Below, piece after piece: positions 33,801 through 42,691 of a stretch of 42,849 nucleotides of DNA (its first letter is position 1; each line of letters begins with the position of its first letter). Location of the stretch: the NCBI GenBank assembly GCA_012033335.1, contig JAAURB010000043.1:1-42849 (forward strand), read 5' to 3'. Both the position numbers and the translations under genes were made by a program. The notes under the pieces are model-generated. The model did not search any database. It saw only the letters and a list, made by a program, of their open reading frames with translations, and was not told where the DNA came from. Source of the stretch: Oscillatoriales cyanobacterium RM2_1_1 (GTDB lineage Bacteria; Cyanobacteriota; Cyanobacteriia; Cyanobacteriales; Microcoleaceae).

Positions 33801-35678
33801 TTAGGCTGTCACTACAGGGCTCCGGTTGAGCTTTCTCTGCTTAGAATTAGTTTTTTTCGCCGGATGGTCAGGGACAATGTCTGGTGGTTCAGGGGAATCA
33901 ATGGCTTGCAGATTGGAGAGGTCAATCCGCTGGGGATAGCCCCAAATTACGGTTTCATGTTTGTAGATCACCATGCCCGGTTTGGCCCCTTTCGGTTTGT
34001 AGATATGTTTGGGTTGGGTGTAAACTACGGGAGCCTGGTCACTCTGACGGGCCCGACTATAATAGGCGGCAAGATTGGCGGCGAATTGTAAGTCCAGATC
34101 CTCAGGGGTTTCCCCAGCATTCAACCGCAGCAATAGATGACTGCCCGGGATTTCCTGAGTATGGAACCACAGATCGTAAGCTCCGGCAACTTTGAAGGTC
34201 AGTCGATCATTTTGTTTGTTGTTGCGCCCGATCCACAGCTCAAATCCACTAGGGGTCTTGTAGCAATAAAATTCTGAATTGTTGTCTGAGTTTGAATTGG
34301 ATTGAGTTTGGTGTTCTGCAGAGCTGAGATAGCCTTGTTGAATCAATTCTTCGCGGATTTCTTCCAGGGTATTCAAATCATCTGAGGTCTGATAGGAGGC
34401 GATTTGAGTCACAGAATCCTCTACCTGTTCTAGATAATGCAGTTCAGTCAATACTTCGTTTAACAGGGGCTCCACAGCAACCCGAGCCCGCTTCAACTTT
34501 TGATGACGCTTGTAATAGGCTTGGGCATTTTGCACTGCATTTTTTTCGGGATTTAAGGTTAAGGTGACCGGGGCTCCCGTTTCAAAGTCTGCCAGGGTGA
34601 GGGTTTGTAATCCAGGTTGCCACTGATGTAGATGGGCCATCAATAAATCGGCCTGGGTTCGGTGGGTTTCGGCTTCCTGGGACTGTTGCAGTCGCCGGGT
34701 AAATTCGGCGGCTTTGACTCGCAACTTAGCTAGCAGGGAACTCAGCTTTTGCAGGATTTGATGGCGCAGTTGACTGAATTCTTGTTGATTCAGGTGGGTG
34801 GTGTAGTAGGTGTTCAGGAGCTCCTGAATCGTTTGGGGAGAGGGTTGGCTGGGGAACGGGGAAGGGGTGGGCGCGAACCGGGTTGAATGCCAGGGGATCA
34901 CCCCATATCCGGTGGCTGTCCAGTGGGGAGAAAAGTCCTGCCGTTCCAATGCCCTTAACCAATCCTGCCAGCGGTCAAACAAGGCCGCCCAATCGGCATC
35001 GTTTAAACTGTCTGTGGGCTGTTCCGGGTGCAATCCCGCTGCTTGAATCATCTCGGTGACTAAAGCCGGACTTAAGCCACGATAATTTTTGAATAATTGA
35101 CGTTTTAAAGCACCCGGAATCAAGCTGACTCGCTCCTGCCAGGATGCCTGAGACTCTTGCAGACTGGGAATTGGGTCAGTCAGGGAAGGAGGGAATTCGT
35201 AGGATTGCCCGGTTTGAATCGGGCGGACGCTAGACTGCTGGGCGCTAACTTGATGGGCTGTGGTGACGATGGTATTATCTGATTCTGTCAAGACTACGTT
35301 GCTGTACTTGTTCATAATCTCAACGTAGAGATGCCACAGGGGCTCCTCACCGGGACGTTTAGCAAATTGCAAATCAATCACTCGTTCCCAGGGGGAAATG
35401 GCGGAGATCGCCACCAATGCCAGACCATTGAGCTGATGGCGCAGTTGATCGCTGAAGGTAAACGTATCCGGCTTGCGGGGCGGTGAATCCCCAATACACA
35501 TCCGCGCTCCCTGGGGATGCCAGGAAATATCTAGCCAGCCGCGATGGTGGAGGGTTCGTAGTCCCAGGGAAATGGTCAGGCGATCGCGCTGATATACCTG
35601 CTCTAGCCGAGCGGGCAACCATTCTGCTCGCAGTTCAGCACAGGCGGCGAGCAGGGTAGTTAGATCAACGGATTGCAT
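33801..35678 (-). CDS. rqcH: NFACT-family RqcH-type ribosome quality-control protein
   Basis: This 625-residue protein belongs to the Rqc2/RqcH/FbpA (NFACT) family. In bacteria RqcH binds 50S subunits blocked by peptidyl-tRNA and adds alanine tails that mark the chain for degradation. The NFACT-N region includes LRTLHHRGWLDISWHPQGAR and LYVEIMNKYSNVVLTESDN. A coiled-coil and HhH region spans about 210-440. The C-terminal NFACT-R domain (about 465-590) has GFELWIGRNNKQNDRLTFKV, DLWFHTQEIPGSHLLLRL and VVYTQPKHIYKPKGAKPGMV. The start at 35678 has GAGGGA about six bases upstream. Older annotations may call it a fibronectin-binding protein. It lies 155 bases after tmRNA on the same strand. Confidence 0.92.
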   Translation of the reverse strand: MQSVDLTTLLAACAELRAEWLPARLEQVYQRDRLTISLGLRTLHHRGWLDISWHPQGARMCIGDSPPRKPDTFTFSDQLRHQLNGLALVAISAISPWERVIDLQFAKRPGEEPLWHLYVEIMNKYSNVVLTESDNTIVTTAHQVSAQQSSVRPIQTGQSYEFPPSLTDPIPSLQESQASWQERVSLIPGALKRQLFKNYRGLSPALVTEMIQAAGLHPEQPTDSLNDADWAALFDRWQDWLRALERQDFSPHWTATGYGVIPWHSTRFAPTPSPFPSQPSPQTIQELLNTYYTTHLNQQEFSQLRHQILQKLSSLLAKLRVKAAEFTRRLQQSQEAETHRTQADLLMAHLHQWQPGLQTLTLADFETGAPVTLTLNPEKNAVQNAQAYYKRHQKLKRARVAVEPLLNEVLTELHYLEQVEDSVTQIASYQTSDDLNTLEEIREELIQQGYLSSAEHQTQSNSNSDNNSEFYCYKTPSGFELWIGRNNKQNDRLTFKVAGAYDLWFHTQEIPGSHLLLRLNAGETPEDLDLQFAANLAAYYSRARQSDQAPVVYTQPKHIYKPKGAKPGMVIYKHETVIWGYPQRIDLSNLQAIDSPEPPDIVPDHPAKKTNSKQRKLNRSPVVTA

Positions 35679-35833
35679 AGAATTCCCTCATGGTTGGATA
35701 ATGCAGGCTTGACACCAATCTGCATAACCGATTTGCACAAATTATCTGAACAAACACCCTGCATAGTAACAAACAAGGCGGGCTATACCCACCTCAACTG
35801 TAATTAATTGCAGACGATTAAGAATTGCCCTAA

Positions 35834-36225
35834 TGGAGCATATGGGAATCGAACCCATGTCCAGAATAAGTATTGACCCTTCGCTCATTCACAGGTTTAG
35901 CTCTTTTGATCCGTAGAGCGGGAGTTAGCCATTACCCTGACTAACAAGGGACTCTGGTGAAGTTCTCATGAGTTATGCGACCAGAGGCACAATACTCACC
36001 AATCCGTTGGGGTTTAATCTGCAGTCCTTAACGGAGTCGAACCACAAATGCTCGTAACCTGAAAGAGGTTTTTTTCCTAGGCAGCTACAGCTACGCGAGG
36101 ACGAGCAAAAGCGACAATGTTATTTGCACTTATTTTTCTGAGCTGGAGATTATACGAGAGACAACTCACTCTCGACCTGCATCACAAAGAAGCTTTCGTT
36201 ACCCTGTCGAAACCAGTAATGCCCC
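35834..36225 (-). ncRNA. ssrA: Transfer-messenger RNA (tmRNA), one-piece
   Basis: tmRNA rescues stalled ribosomes and tags their products for proteolysis. The reverse strand begins GGGGCATTACTGGTTTCGAC (36225 leftward) and ends with a T-arm and ATGCTCCA. GGGGCAT pairs with ATGCTCC to form the 7-base acceptor stem. The resume codon GCA at 36125-36127 opens the tag (A)NNIVAFARPRVAVAA, which stops with TAG at 36077-36079. This tag matches the cyanobacterial ANNIV-type. The gene is 392 bases, CCA is not encoded, and both ends are in normal order, so it is not the permuted two-piece form of marine picocyanobacteria. It sits between malate dehydrogenase (40 bases upstream) and rqcH. Confidence 0.96.
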
Positions 36226-36264
36226 TTGTGTATTCTCCATTGTATAGAATTTTCAGCTTGATCG

Positions 36265-37248
36265 TCAAGTGGAAGGGTCAAGTTGATCAAGCACTTTTTG
36301 GGCCAGCTTGATGCCCTCTTGGACTGAACGGGCTGAGTGCATCAGCGCCTTGTGCTCTGGTTCAGACAGAGCTAGTTCTAGAATCCGTTCTACCCCACGA
36401 CATCCCAACCAGCACGGAACTCCCAAAAATAGATCGGTCAAACCATATTCTCCCTGAAGATAGGCTGAAACCGGCAGCAGTCGGGAACGGTTGAGCAAAA
36501 TAGACTCCACCATAATCCGGATGGAAGAAGCAGGAGCATAAAACGCCCCTCCCGTTTTTAGCAGTTTGACCACTTCAGCTCCCCCCTGGCGAGTCCGTTC
36601 AACAATTCCCTGTAAAGCGGCTTCCGTCATCAGTTCACTCACCGGAATCCCGTTGACCGTAGAGTAACGGGGCAAGGGAACCATCAAATCTCCATGACTC
36701 CCTAAAACTGTGGCTTTGACATCACTGACAGAGACCTGCAACTCCATGGCAATAAAAGCCTGAAATCGGGCTGAGTCCAAGACTCCAGCCATCCCCAGAA
36801 TCCGATAGGTTGCCAGTTGGGTGACCTGCCAGGCTACATAGGTCATGACATCCAGGGGATTGGTTACAACAATCAAGGCCGCATTGGGAGAATGGGCGAT
36901 CGCCTGTGTTGCCGCATCAGCAACAATTTTGGTATTGATCCCGATCAGATCATGGCGATCCATTCCAGGGGTTCGGGGTCGTCCAGCAGTAATCACGACG
37001 ACATCAGAACCCGCCGTATCGGCATAGTCGTTCGTTCCTGTTACCTGACGATCATGGTTCTCAACGGCTCCTGCCTCCATCAGATCCAACGCTAGACCCT
37101 GGGGCAGTCCCTCAACCACATCCAGCAGCACCACGTTAGCAATATTACTCTCGGCAATCCGCTGAGCCAGAGCACTCCCAACCTTCCCAGCTCCAATAAT
37201 AGAGACCTGGGTCGGTTGACAAGATGGAGGAAAAAACGAGTCTGCCAT
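36265..37248 (-). CDS. mdh: Malate dehydrogenase (LDH-like type)
   Basis: This 327-residue NAD-dependent enzyme, counted from ATG 37248, interconverts malate and oxaloacetate. Seen are the Rossmann loop SIIGAGKVGSALA (about 16-28) with VVLLDVVEG closing the NAD site, and VVITAGRPRTPGMDRHDLIG with the substrate-binding arginines (Arg in RPRTPGMDR favours malate). NPLDVMTYVAW and GMAGVLDSARF follow, as does the catalytic His in GSHGDLMVPLPRYS. Sequence and length fit the LDH-like MDH group found in cyanobacteria. Lactate dehydrogenase is the alternative, but its Gln at the specificity loop is absent. A GTG at 37260 would add four residues. The gene ends 40 bases before tmRNA. Confidence 0.92.
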   Translation of the reverse strand: MADSFFPPSCQPTQVSIIGAGKVGSALAQRIAESNIANVVLLDVVEGLPQGLALDLMEAGAVENHDRQVTGTNDYADTAGSDVVVITAGRPRTPGMDRHDLIGINTKIVADAATQAIAHSPNAALIVVTNPLDVMTYVAWQVTQLATYRILGMAGVLDSARFQAFIAMELQVSVSDVKATVLGSHGDLMVPLPRYSTVNGIPVSELMTEAALQGIVERTRQGGAEVVKLLKTGGAFYAPASSIRIMVESILLNRSRLLPVSAYLQGEYGLTDLFLGVPCWLGCRGVERILELALSEPEHKALMHSARSVQEGIKLAQKVLDQLDPST

Positions 37249-37331
37249 GGTTGAACCCACAGGGATTTAGATCTGTAATTGCCAGGCTTAGTCCTGAATT
37301 CAATAATTTACTCAAAAATTTACTTAAAACT

Positions 37332-37547
37332 CTACTCAAATACTTCAATTTGATCAAGTTGGAGCCAGATATTCGGAGTCGGAACCTGGCCAAATTTAAT
37401 GAAAACAGATTCGCCCCGAATGTCGAGGACTTCCCCTCTGGTTTCAAAAATGTAGGGTGGAAAGCGAGAATCGCTCGCCTTTGCCTCTGGACTATTCTCT
37501 AGCTTCTCGCGCACTGCCCGGACAAAATCTCCTCGCTTAATTGCCAT
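37332..37547 (-). CDS. ndhO: NAD(P)H-quinone oxidoreductase subunit O
   Basis: NdhO is a small stromal/cytoplasmic-side subunit specific to the photosynthetic NDH-1 complex, which runs cyclic electron flow and respiration with ferredoxin. From ATG 37547 it is 71 residues: [20 protein letters not shown], then [20 protein letters not shown] and [17 protein letters not shown]. These match the family closely, and 71 is the usual length. A longer in-frame start at 37574 would add nine hydrophobic residues not found in NdhO. It is on the same strand as malate dehydrogenase, about 80 bases upstream of it. Confidence 0.94.
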   Translation of the reverse strand: MAIKRGDFVRAVREKLENSPEAKASDSRFPPYIFETRGEVLDIRGESVFIKFGQVPTPNIWLQLDQIEVFE

Positions 37548-37940
37548 AAAACTCAGTATGAATGAATAGAACAATATTTCACAATTTTAGAGGCTCTTGG
37601 CTCACTCTTGTTGAATCAGGCCAGATTGAAACTGCACAATAATCCCTATAGCGCTTTGAATTTCTATTTCATGCCTGGTTGGAATGGCTCAACCACAAGT
37701 ATAAACGCCTGCAAACCTCCTGCCTAAAGACCTTTTGAATCTGAGAACTTGAACTCGTTAGATGTTGTCTTTCGAGAGTTGGAGCTATCTGCTCACCTTC
37801 ACATTTCACGGATTGGAGCTAGACATTCTGCCTGACTCCGCTGAATTTCCATCGTGAGAATTGCTGGCCCTGATACCCTTTTCAAACACCCTCTGACCAA
37901 ACATGGTATAAGGTAAGAAATAATCTTTTTAGGCGGGACT
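37548..37940. other. Gene-free region between ndhO and the TPR gene
   Basis: These 393 bases separate divergent genes. No ORF or RNA is convincing. TATAGCGC near 37648 resembles the TATAGC ends of the small elements elsewhere in the window. A TATAAG hexamer at about 37907-37912 could be a -10 box for the TPR gene starting at 37941. Confidence 0.35.
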
Positions 37941-38825
37941 GTGCCTCATAGAACTTTTTTATCTAATGTATTGGCTGCCCTGAGCTGGGGAATCGTCACT
38001 TTGCCTGCCCATGGACAGGCGCTTCTACCCTACACCCCTCAGCTTGACCCAGAACAGCTTGAACAAAATGGCCTAGATTTGATTCAAGAGGCGGCCCAAC
38101 TGACTCGATTTCAACAGTATCAACTGGCCCTGCCTCGGGCTGAACTGGCGACTCAGCTTGCACCGAATAATTACCAGACCTGGGCATTGCTTGGCAGCCT
38201 GTATCTCCAAGTGGATCGGACTGAAGAGGGGATCAAAAATCTGCAAAAGGCCCAATCCCTCGCTCCCAAGGATGAACCTGGTGTACGATTTGCCCTAGGA
38301 GAAGCCTATTTTCGCCAGAAACAGTACCAAAAAGCTGTTGATGAAATTGAAGCGGGGCTGAAAATCAGATCAGATGTTCCAGGGGCATTGTTTGATTTAG
38401 GCAACTCTTACTTGATGTTGGGCCAGTATGATGCGGCGATCGCCCATTACGAGAAGGCCTTTGCCCAGGAGAAGAACCTCTGGCCCGCCATTAATAACAT
38501 TGGTCTGGTGCATTATGAGAAAGGGGAGATTGACCAGGCGATTACCCAATGGGAAGCAGCGGTAGCCATTGATCAAAAAGCTGCAGAACCCTTGCTTGCC
38601 CTCGCCGTTGCCCTTTACACCCAGGGTAAAGTTGAAGAGGGTGTGGCGACCGGGGAAACGGCCCTGAAAATTGATGGTCGCTATGCGGATATTGATTTTT
38701 TGAAGGATAATCTCTGGGGCGATCGCTTGATTGGCGACACGATGAAGTTCCTAGCCACCCCTCAAATGCAGGAGACGATTGCTCAGCTTGCAGAGACTTC
38801 TCCCAGTGAAACCCCAACTCCGTAA
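37941..38825 (+). CDS. Secreted or periplasmic TPR-repeat protein
   Basis: This 294-residue protein starts with GTG 37941, preceded by a weak AGG. The N-terminus is a signal peptide (FLSNVLAALSWGIVTLPAHG, likely cleaved after AHGQA). At least six tetratricopeptide repeats follow, for example LAPNNYQTWALLGSLYLQVD, GVRFALGEAYFRQKQYQKAV and ALFDLGNSYLMLGQYDAAIA, followed by HYEKAF. TPRs form a superhelix for protein binding, and no partner is evident. Its periplasmic or thylakoid-lumen location is inferred from the leader. The Thr/Pro-rich tail (ETSPSETPTP) is unstructured. Confidence 0.87.
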   Translation: MPHRTFLSNVLAALSWGIVTLPAHGQALLPYTPQLDPEQLEQNGLDLIQEAAQLTRFQQYQLALPRAELATQLAPNNYQTWALLGSLYLQVDRTEEGIKNLQKAQSLAPKDEPGVRFALGEAYFRQKQYQKAVDEIEAGLKIRSDVPGALFDLGNSYLMLGQYDAAIAHYEKAFAQEKNLWPAINNIGLVHYEKGEIDQAITQWEAAVAIDQKAAEPLLALAVALYTQGKVEEGVATGETALKIDGRYADIDFLKDNLWGDRLIGDTMKFLATPQMQETIAQLAETSPSETPTP

Positions 38826-38973
38826 GGTTTCCAGTATGTTGGATTGGGAGTGTACCTGCTTCAGGATGATTGATTTAGTGTTTCGAATTACTCCGCAATC
38901 CCTGGCCATGAGATTCAGGATTTTGCGGGGCTATGGCGCGCCTTCGTCAAAGTCAATAGTCCCATCCTGATTC

Positions 38974-39564
38974 TTAATTCTTCATCTCAACCAGCTCAAT
39001 CACCCGACCATCTAAGTCCTTCACCAAAAAATTCAAGGGCCTTTCGCTGCGAACTTTGAACTTTAGGTTCTGAGTTTGCACCCGCAGAAGAATTTTTTCC
39101 AGACATTCCCGGTCAAAACAGACATGGCGATGACTGTTGCGATTGGTCGGAGTGGCACCACTGATGACATGAAGTTGAGTATTTTTCATCAGTTGATACC
39201 ATAGGCCATCGGGAGCATTGAGTTCGGTCATGGTTCCAGTTGCCATGGGTGCTGACAGATAGAGGGGATCAATGCCTGTAGCTCCCAGGGTTTGCTCATA
39301 GTTGTAGTAGTAATGTAGGGGAACATCCGCAACGGGCATGTCAAGCAACCCTTCATAGAATTGCCGGGCAATATTCAAGTCCGTTACCATCATGGTATGT
39401 ACCTTTGGGGCACTGGTGAGAAACATCCACATTGCCACTCCATAAGCTGCAAGCAGCATTACCATAATTCCCTGGGTTGAAAACAGGCTATCTAACGCCG
39501 GGAAAAAGGCGCTGAGGTAAAGGGGGGAGACTACTAAGTCACTAAAGCCAATTGCTGGAAACAT
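38974..39564 (-). CDS. Glyoxalase/VOC-fold protein with N-terminal membrane segment
   Basis: This protein has 196 residues from ATG 39564 (a TTG at 39570 would add two). The first 55 residues are hydrophobic, including GIMVMLLAAYGVAMWMFLTS, a likely membrane anchor. The rest is a vicinal-oxygen-chelate fold: KVHTMMVTDLNIARQFYEGL, then SHRHVCFDRECLEKILLRVQ and RPLNFLVKDLDGRVIELVEM. His in SHRHVCF and Glu in IELVE are where metal ligands commonly sit. The family includes glyoxalases, dioxygenases and resistance proteins, so the reaction cannot be assigned. It is divergent from the next gene. Confidence 0.8.
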   Translation of the reverse strand: MFPAIGFSDLVVSPLYLSAFFPALDSLFSTQGIMVMLLAAYGVAMWMFLTSAPKVHTMMVTDLNIARQFYEGLLDMPVADVPLHYYYNYEQTLGATGIDPLYLSAPMATGTMTELNAPDGLWYQLMKNTQLHVISGATPTNRNSHRHVCFDRECLEKILLRVQTQNLKFKVRSERPLNFLVKDLDGRVIELVEMKN

Positions 39565-39671
39565 GAACAAAATTGCTAGAGAAAATAAATGATGGGTTGT
39601 CGGAAACGTTCAACATGAGATACATCTCTAATGTTAACAAAACTCTACCCTTAACCCGCCTTCCTGGAACA

Positions 39672-40097
39672 ATGACGACTCACCTGATCCGAGTATTTGT
39701 CTATGGCACCCTCAAACCTGGAGAGATCAACTATCAGCAATATTGCAGCCTGTACCCGATCCATACCCAACCGGCGATCGCGCAGGGTCGTTTATTTCAG
39801 CTTTCCCTGGGTTATCCGGCCATGATCCCCGGGGATGGCAGAGTTCAGGGGGTGATCTTGAGCTTTGAAGATCCTCAATTGTTATCAACTCTGGATGATT
39901 TGGAAGATTATCATCCCCATCGCTTACCGGAGGAAAACGAATATCAACGGCAGCAAATTCTAGTTTGTACCCCCTCAGAACAACCCCTGGGAAACGTTTG
40001 GGCTTATTTCATGACCCTGGAAAAAATCCAGCTCTTAGGAGGAGTAGAGATTCCTGAGGGCAATTGGGGAACTCAGGGCAATTGCAGCAAGTTTTAA
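39672..40097 (+). CDS. Gamma-glutamylcyclotransferase-like (AIG2) protein
   Basis: This protein is 141 residues from ATG 39672, with GGA just upstream. Earlier in-frame starts at 39573 and 39618 add a polar lead outside the fold. VFVYGTLKPGE (about 8-18) is the GGCT signature loop that binds the gamma-glutamyl group. GRLFQLSLGYPAMIPGDGRV, VQGVILSF, and LDDLEDYHPHR complete the pattern. Members cleave gamma-glutamyl amines or modified glutathione derivatives. The substrate here is unknown. Confidence 0.85.
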   Translation: MTTHLIRVFVYGTLKPGEINYQQYCSLYPIHTQPAIAQGRLFQLSLGYPAMIPGDGRVQGVILSFEDPQLLSTLDDLEDYHPHRLPEENEYQRQQILVCTPSEQPLGNVWAYFMTLEKIQLLGGVEIPEGNWGTQGNCSKF

Positions 40098-40146
40098 GGA
40101 TTTCTAGTTTCGTGAAGCAGCCATTTCATCTGTTCTTCAGCAGGTA

Positions 40147-40246
40147 ATACCAACTCTTAAATTGGGCATGATACAAAACCCAGAGCACACCGCAGCGCGT
40201 TGCGTTCCAGGTTCCTATCTGTAGCAATAGTAAAGAGAATTGGTAT
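40147..40246. repeat. MITE-like element with ATACCAA terminal inverted repeats
   Basis: ATACCAACTCTT (40147-40158) and AAGAGAATTGGTAT (about 40233-40246) are imperfect terminal inverted repeats around a roughly 100-base non-coding body. It lies within the 365-base gap between the GGCT-like and kinase genes. The rest of that gap shows no gene. Such ends resemble non-autonomous relatives of cyanobacterial insertion sequences. The family is not identified. Confidence 0.55.
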
Positions 40247-40462
40247 AGGATGCTTGCACCAAAAGATTTTTATTTGATGCGATGGAGGGTTATTATCCCC
40301 CAGACTGATTCCTGTATTATCAGCCCCTTAATATTCAAGTTTTCCCGTTGTTTTCCCAGGGATTAGCACTGTGCAGAGACGCTGCAATCTGTGCCAGAAT
40401 GGGCGTATTGGGCTGATCTGGCATAAAAGCCCATCTGCTTAAGTCCCTTGCTTACGACTCCC

Positions 40463-42691
40463 ATGACACTCATTGGCCAACTTCTGGACAGACGCTATCG
40501 GATTGTTCAAGTTTTGGGATCTGGTGCGTTTGGGCAAACTTATCTTGCTACGGATACCCGTCGTCCGGGTCATCCCCAATGTGTTGTCAAGCAATTGCGG
40601 CCTCCTAACAACAACCCGACCATTTTGAAAACTGCCCTCAGGCTTTTTGAGCAAGAGGCAGAGGTACTCGAAAAAATCGGGCAGCACGATCAAATTCCCC
40701 GGTTACTCGCCTACTTCAAAGAAAACAATCATTTTTATCTGGTTGAAGAATTTATTGAAGGCCATCCCCTCAGTAAAGAACTGATCTCCGGGAAACCCTG
40801 GCCTGAGGAAGAGGTGATTGAGCTCTTGGAACAGATCCTGAAAATTCTGGTTTTTGTCCATGATCAGGGGGTGATTCATCGAGACATCAGTCCCGCCAAT
40901 TTGATCCGGCGAAAATCGAATAGTCAGTTGGTCTTAATCGACTTTGGCTCCGTCAAAGAGGTCAGCAATCACCTGACGAATAATAATGGTCAGGGAATTC
41001 GTACGATTGCAACTGGAACGCCGACCTACATGCCCATCGAGCAGTTTCAGGGAAATCCTCAGTTTAACAGCGACATTTATGCTGCTGGGATTATTGCAGT
41101 TCAAGCGTTGACTGGATTGGCTGCGATTGACTTACCCAAGTTACAAGATCCCAATTTAGCCAGACCGGGGGAGCTTACCTGGCATGATCGCACCCAGGTG
41201 AGCGATGAACTCCAAAAAATCATCGATCAGATGGTGCATCACTATTACGGACAGCGCTATCAATCTGCCCTAGAGGTGATTGCGGATCTGCGGCAACTCA
41301 CGGGACGTTCTGACTTCAGTTATCTGCCCCCTGAACCCTCTACCCTCCGGGTTCCTGCAACTTCATCTAAACCTCAACCCCAGCAGAATGCCTCAAAGTT
41401 TCAGCCGCCCTGGTTCCGCCGACAAGCCCTCCAACTGTTTGCCGGGGGGATGCTGGGATTCTTGATCCTCCTGGGGTTGATTCGGGCCTTGAGTCAGCCG
41501 GCGACTGAAAAAGCTGAGATCGCTTTGAATCAAGGAATTGAACAGCTTCAGGCCGGAAAACCTGAGGCGGCCCTGAAAACCCTCAATCGCTCAGTCCAGC
41601 TCGATCCCAGGAATGCCGCTGCCGTTCAACAGCGGGGAAATGCTTACTATGACCTGGGAAACTACGACCAAGCGATCACCGATTATACCCAGACGATTCA
41701 GCTCAATCCCGATGGGGCTGATGCCTACCTCAATCGGGGCCTGATCTTGCAAGATCAGGGGGATCTTGCCGGGGCGATCGCCGACTATACCCGGGTGATT
41801 CAACTGCAACCTCAAGATGCCGATGCCTACTATCAAAGGGGATTGGCCCATTTAGCCCAGGGTCAATATCAAGCAGCAATTGCGGATCACACTGAAGTCA
41901 TTCGCCTGCAACCCCAGGAACCGTCGGCATACCGAGCCCGAGGTACAGCGCGAATTCAGGCGGGGGAATTGCAGCAAGGGATGGCAGACTATACCAAGGC
42001 CATTCAGCTTAAACCTGACAATGCCGCTGCTTACTATGATCGGGGCCGGGCTCGGTTTCATTTGGGAGATTACTCCGGTGCTCTAGGGGACTATGACCGG
42101 GTGATCAAACTGGAGCCCAATAACGGCGAAGCCTATGGCAACCGCTGTAGTACGCAAATTAATCTGTTCGAGCATCAAGCGGCGGTGGCAGACTGCACGA
42201 AGGCGATTGAGCTGGCTCCCAATCCAGTCGCTTACAATAATCGCTGTGTCGCCTACTTGAATCTCAAGCAAGCCGATCAAGCAGTGGCAGATTGCTCTAA
42301 AGCCATTGAGCTGGCGGGTAATGACGAAAAAGCCTATGGCAACCGGGGTCTGGCCTATTCTCAGTTGGGTCAGTCCGACCGGGCGATCTCCGACTACACC
42401 AAAGCCACTGAGTTGAACCCCAATGACGCTGAAGCCTACAGCAATCGAGCCGCCGCCTATGGGACGTTGGAGAATTACAACCAGGCGATCAATGATTACA
42501 TCCAGGCTATCCGCCTCAAACCAGACTATGCTGTTGCCTATGCTGGACGGGGCAATATTCGGGTGAAGCTTGGGGACAAGGCAGGGGCCATCAGCGATTT
42601 TCAAAAAGCGGGAGAACTTTATCTAGAACAAGGGTTGACGGGGGGCTATAAAGATTCTCAGTATCAGATTGACCAGTTAAAACAGAAATAG
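40463..42691 (+). CDS. Membrane Ser/Thr protein kinase with C-terminal TPR domain
   Basis: This is a 742-residue protein from ATG 40463. A TTG at 40448 would add five residues. Kinase domain (about 10-280): glycine loop VLGSGAFGQTY (18-27), Lys43 in CVVKQL, catalytic loop HRDISPANLI (139-148) and DFGSVKE (160-166), then ATGTPTYMPIEQF. The usual HRD-x-K lysine is Ser143 here. A membrane helix follows at about 322-343 (LQLFAGGMLGFLILLGLIRA). Eleven TPRs then run from about 350 to the end (AYYDLGNYDQAITDYTQTIQ and similar). The kinase is expected in the cytoplasm, with the TPR sensor on the other side of the membrane. The target is unknown. Confidence 0.92.
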   Translation: MTLIGQLLDRRYRIVQVLGSGAFGQTYLATDTRRPGHPQCVVKQLRPPNNNPTILKTALRLFEQEAEVLEKIGQHDQIPRLLAYFKENNHFYLVEEFIEGHPLSKELISGKPWPEEEVIELLEQILKILVFVHDQGVIHRDISPANLIRRKSNSQLVLIDFGSVKEVSNHLTNNNGQGIRTIATGTPTYMPIEQFQGNPQFNSDIYAAGIIAVQALTGLAAIDLPKLQDPNLARPGELTWHDRTQVSDELQKIIDQMVHHYYGQRYQSALEVIADLRQLTGRSDFSYLPPEPSTLRVPATSSKPQPQQNASKFQPPWFRRQALQLFAGGMLGFLILLGLIRALSQPATEKAEIALNQGIEQLQAGKPEAALKTLNRSVQLDPRNAAAVQQRGNAYYDLGNYDQAITDYTQTIQLNPDGADAYLNRGLILQDQGDLAGAIADYTRVIQLQPQDADAYYQRGLAHLAQGQYQAAIADHTEVIRLQPQEPSAYRARGTARIQAGELQQGMADYTKAIQLKPDNAAAYYDRGRARFHLGDYSGALGDYDRVIKLEPNNGEAYGNRCSTQINLFEHQAAVADCTKAIELAPNPVAYNNRCVAYLNLKQADQAVADCSKAIELAGNDEKAYGNRGLAYSQLGQSDRAISDYTKATELNPNDAEAYSNRAAAYGTLENYNQAINDYIQAIRLKPDYAVAYAGRGNIRVKLGDKAGAISDFQKAGELYLEQGLTGGYKDSQYQIDQLKQK

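Noticed and set aside
33801-35678. Fibronectin-binding adhesin reading of the NFACT gene
   Set aside because: The name is historical. The NFACT-N, coiled-coil and NFACT-R layout and the absence of a signal peptide fit a ribosome quality-control protein.
36117-36311. Forward ORF of 64 codons
   Set aside because: It covers the 5' part of tmRNA and the end of malate dehydrogenase, both on the other strand. It has no ribosome site or family resemblance.
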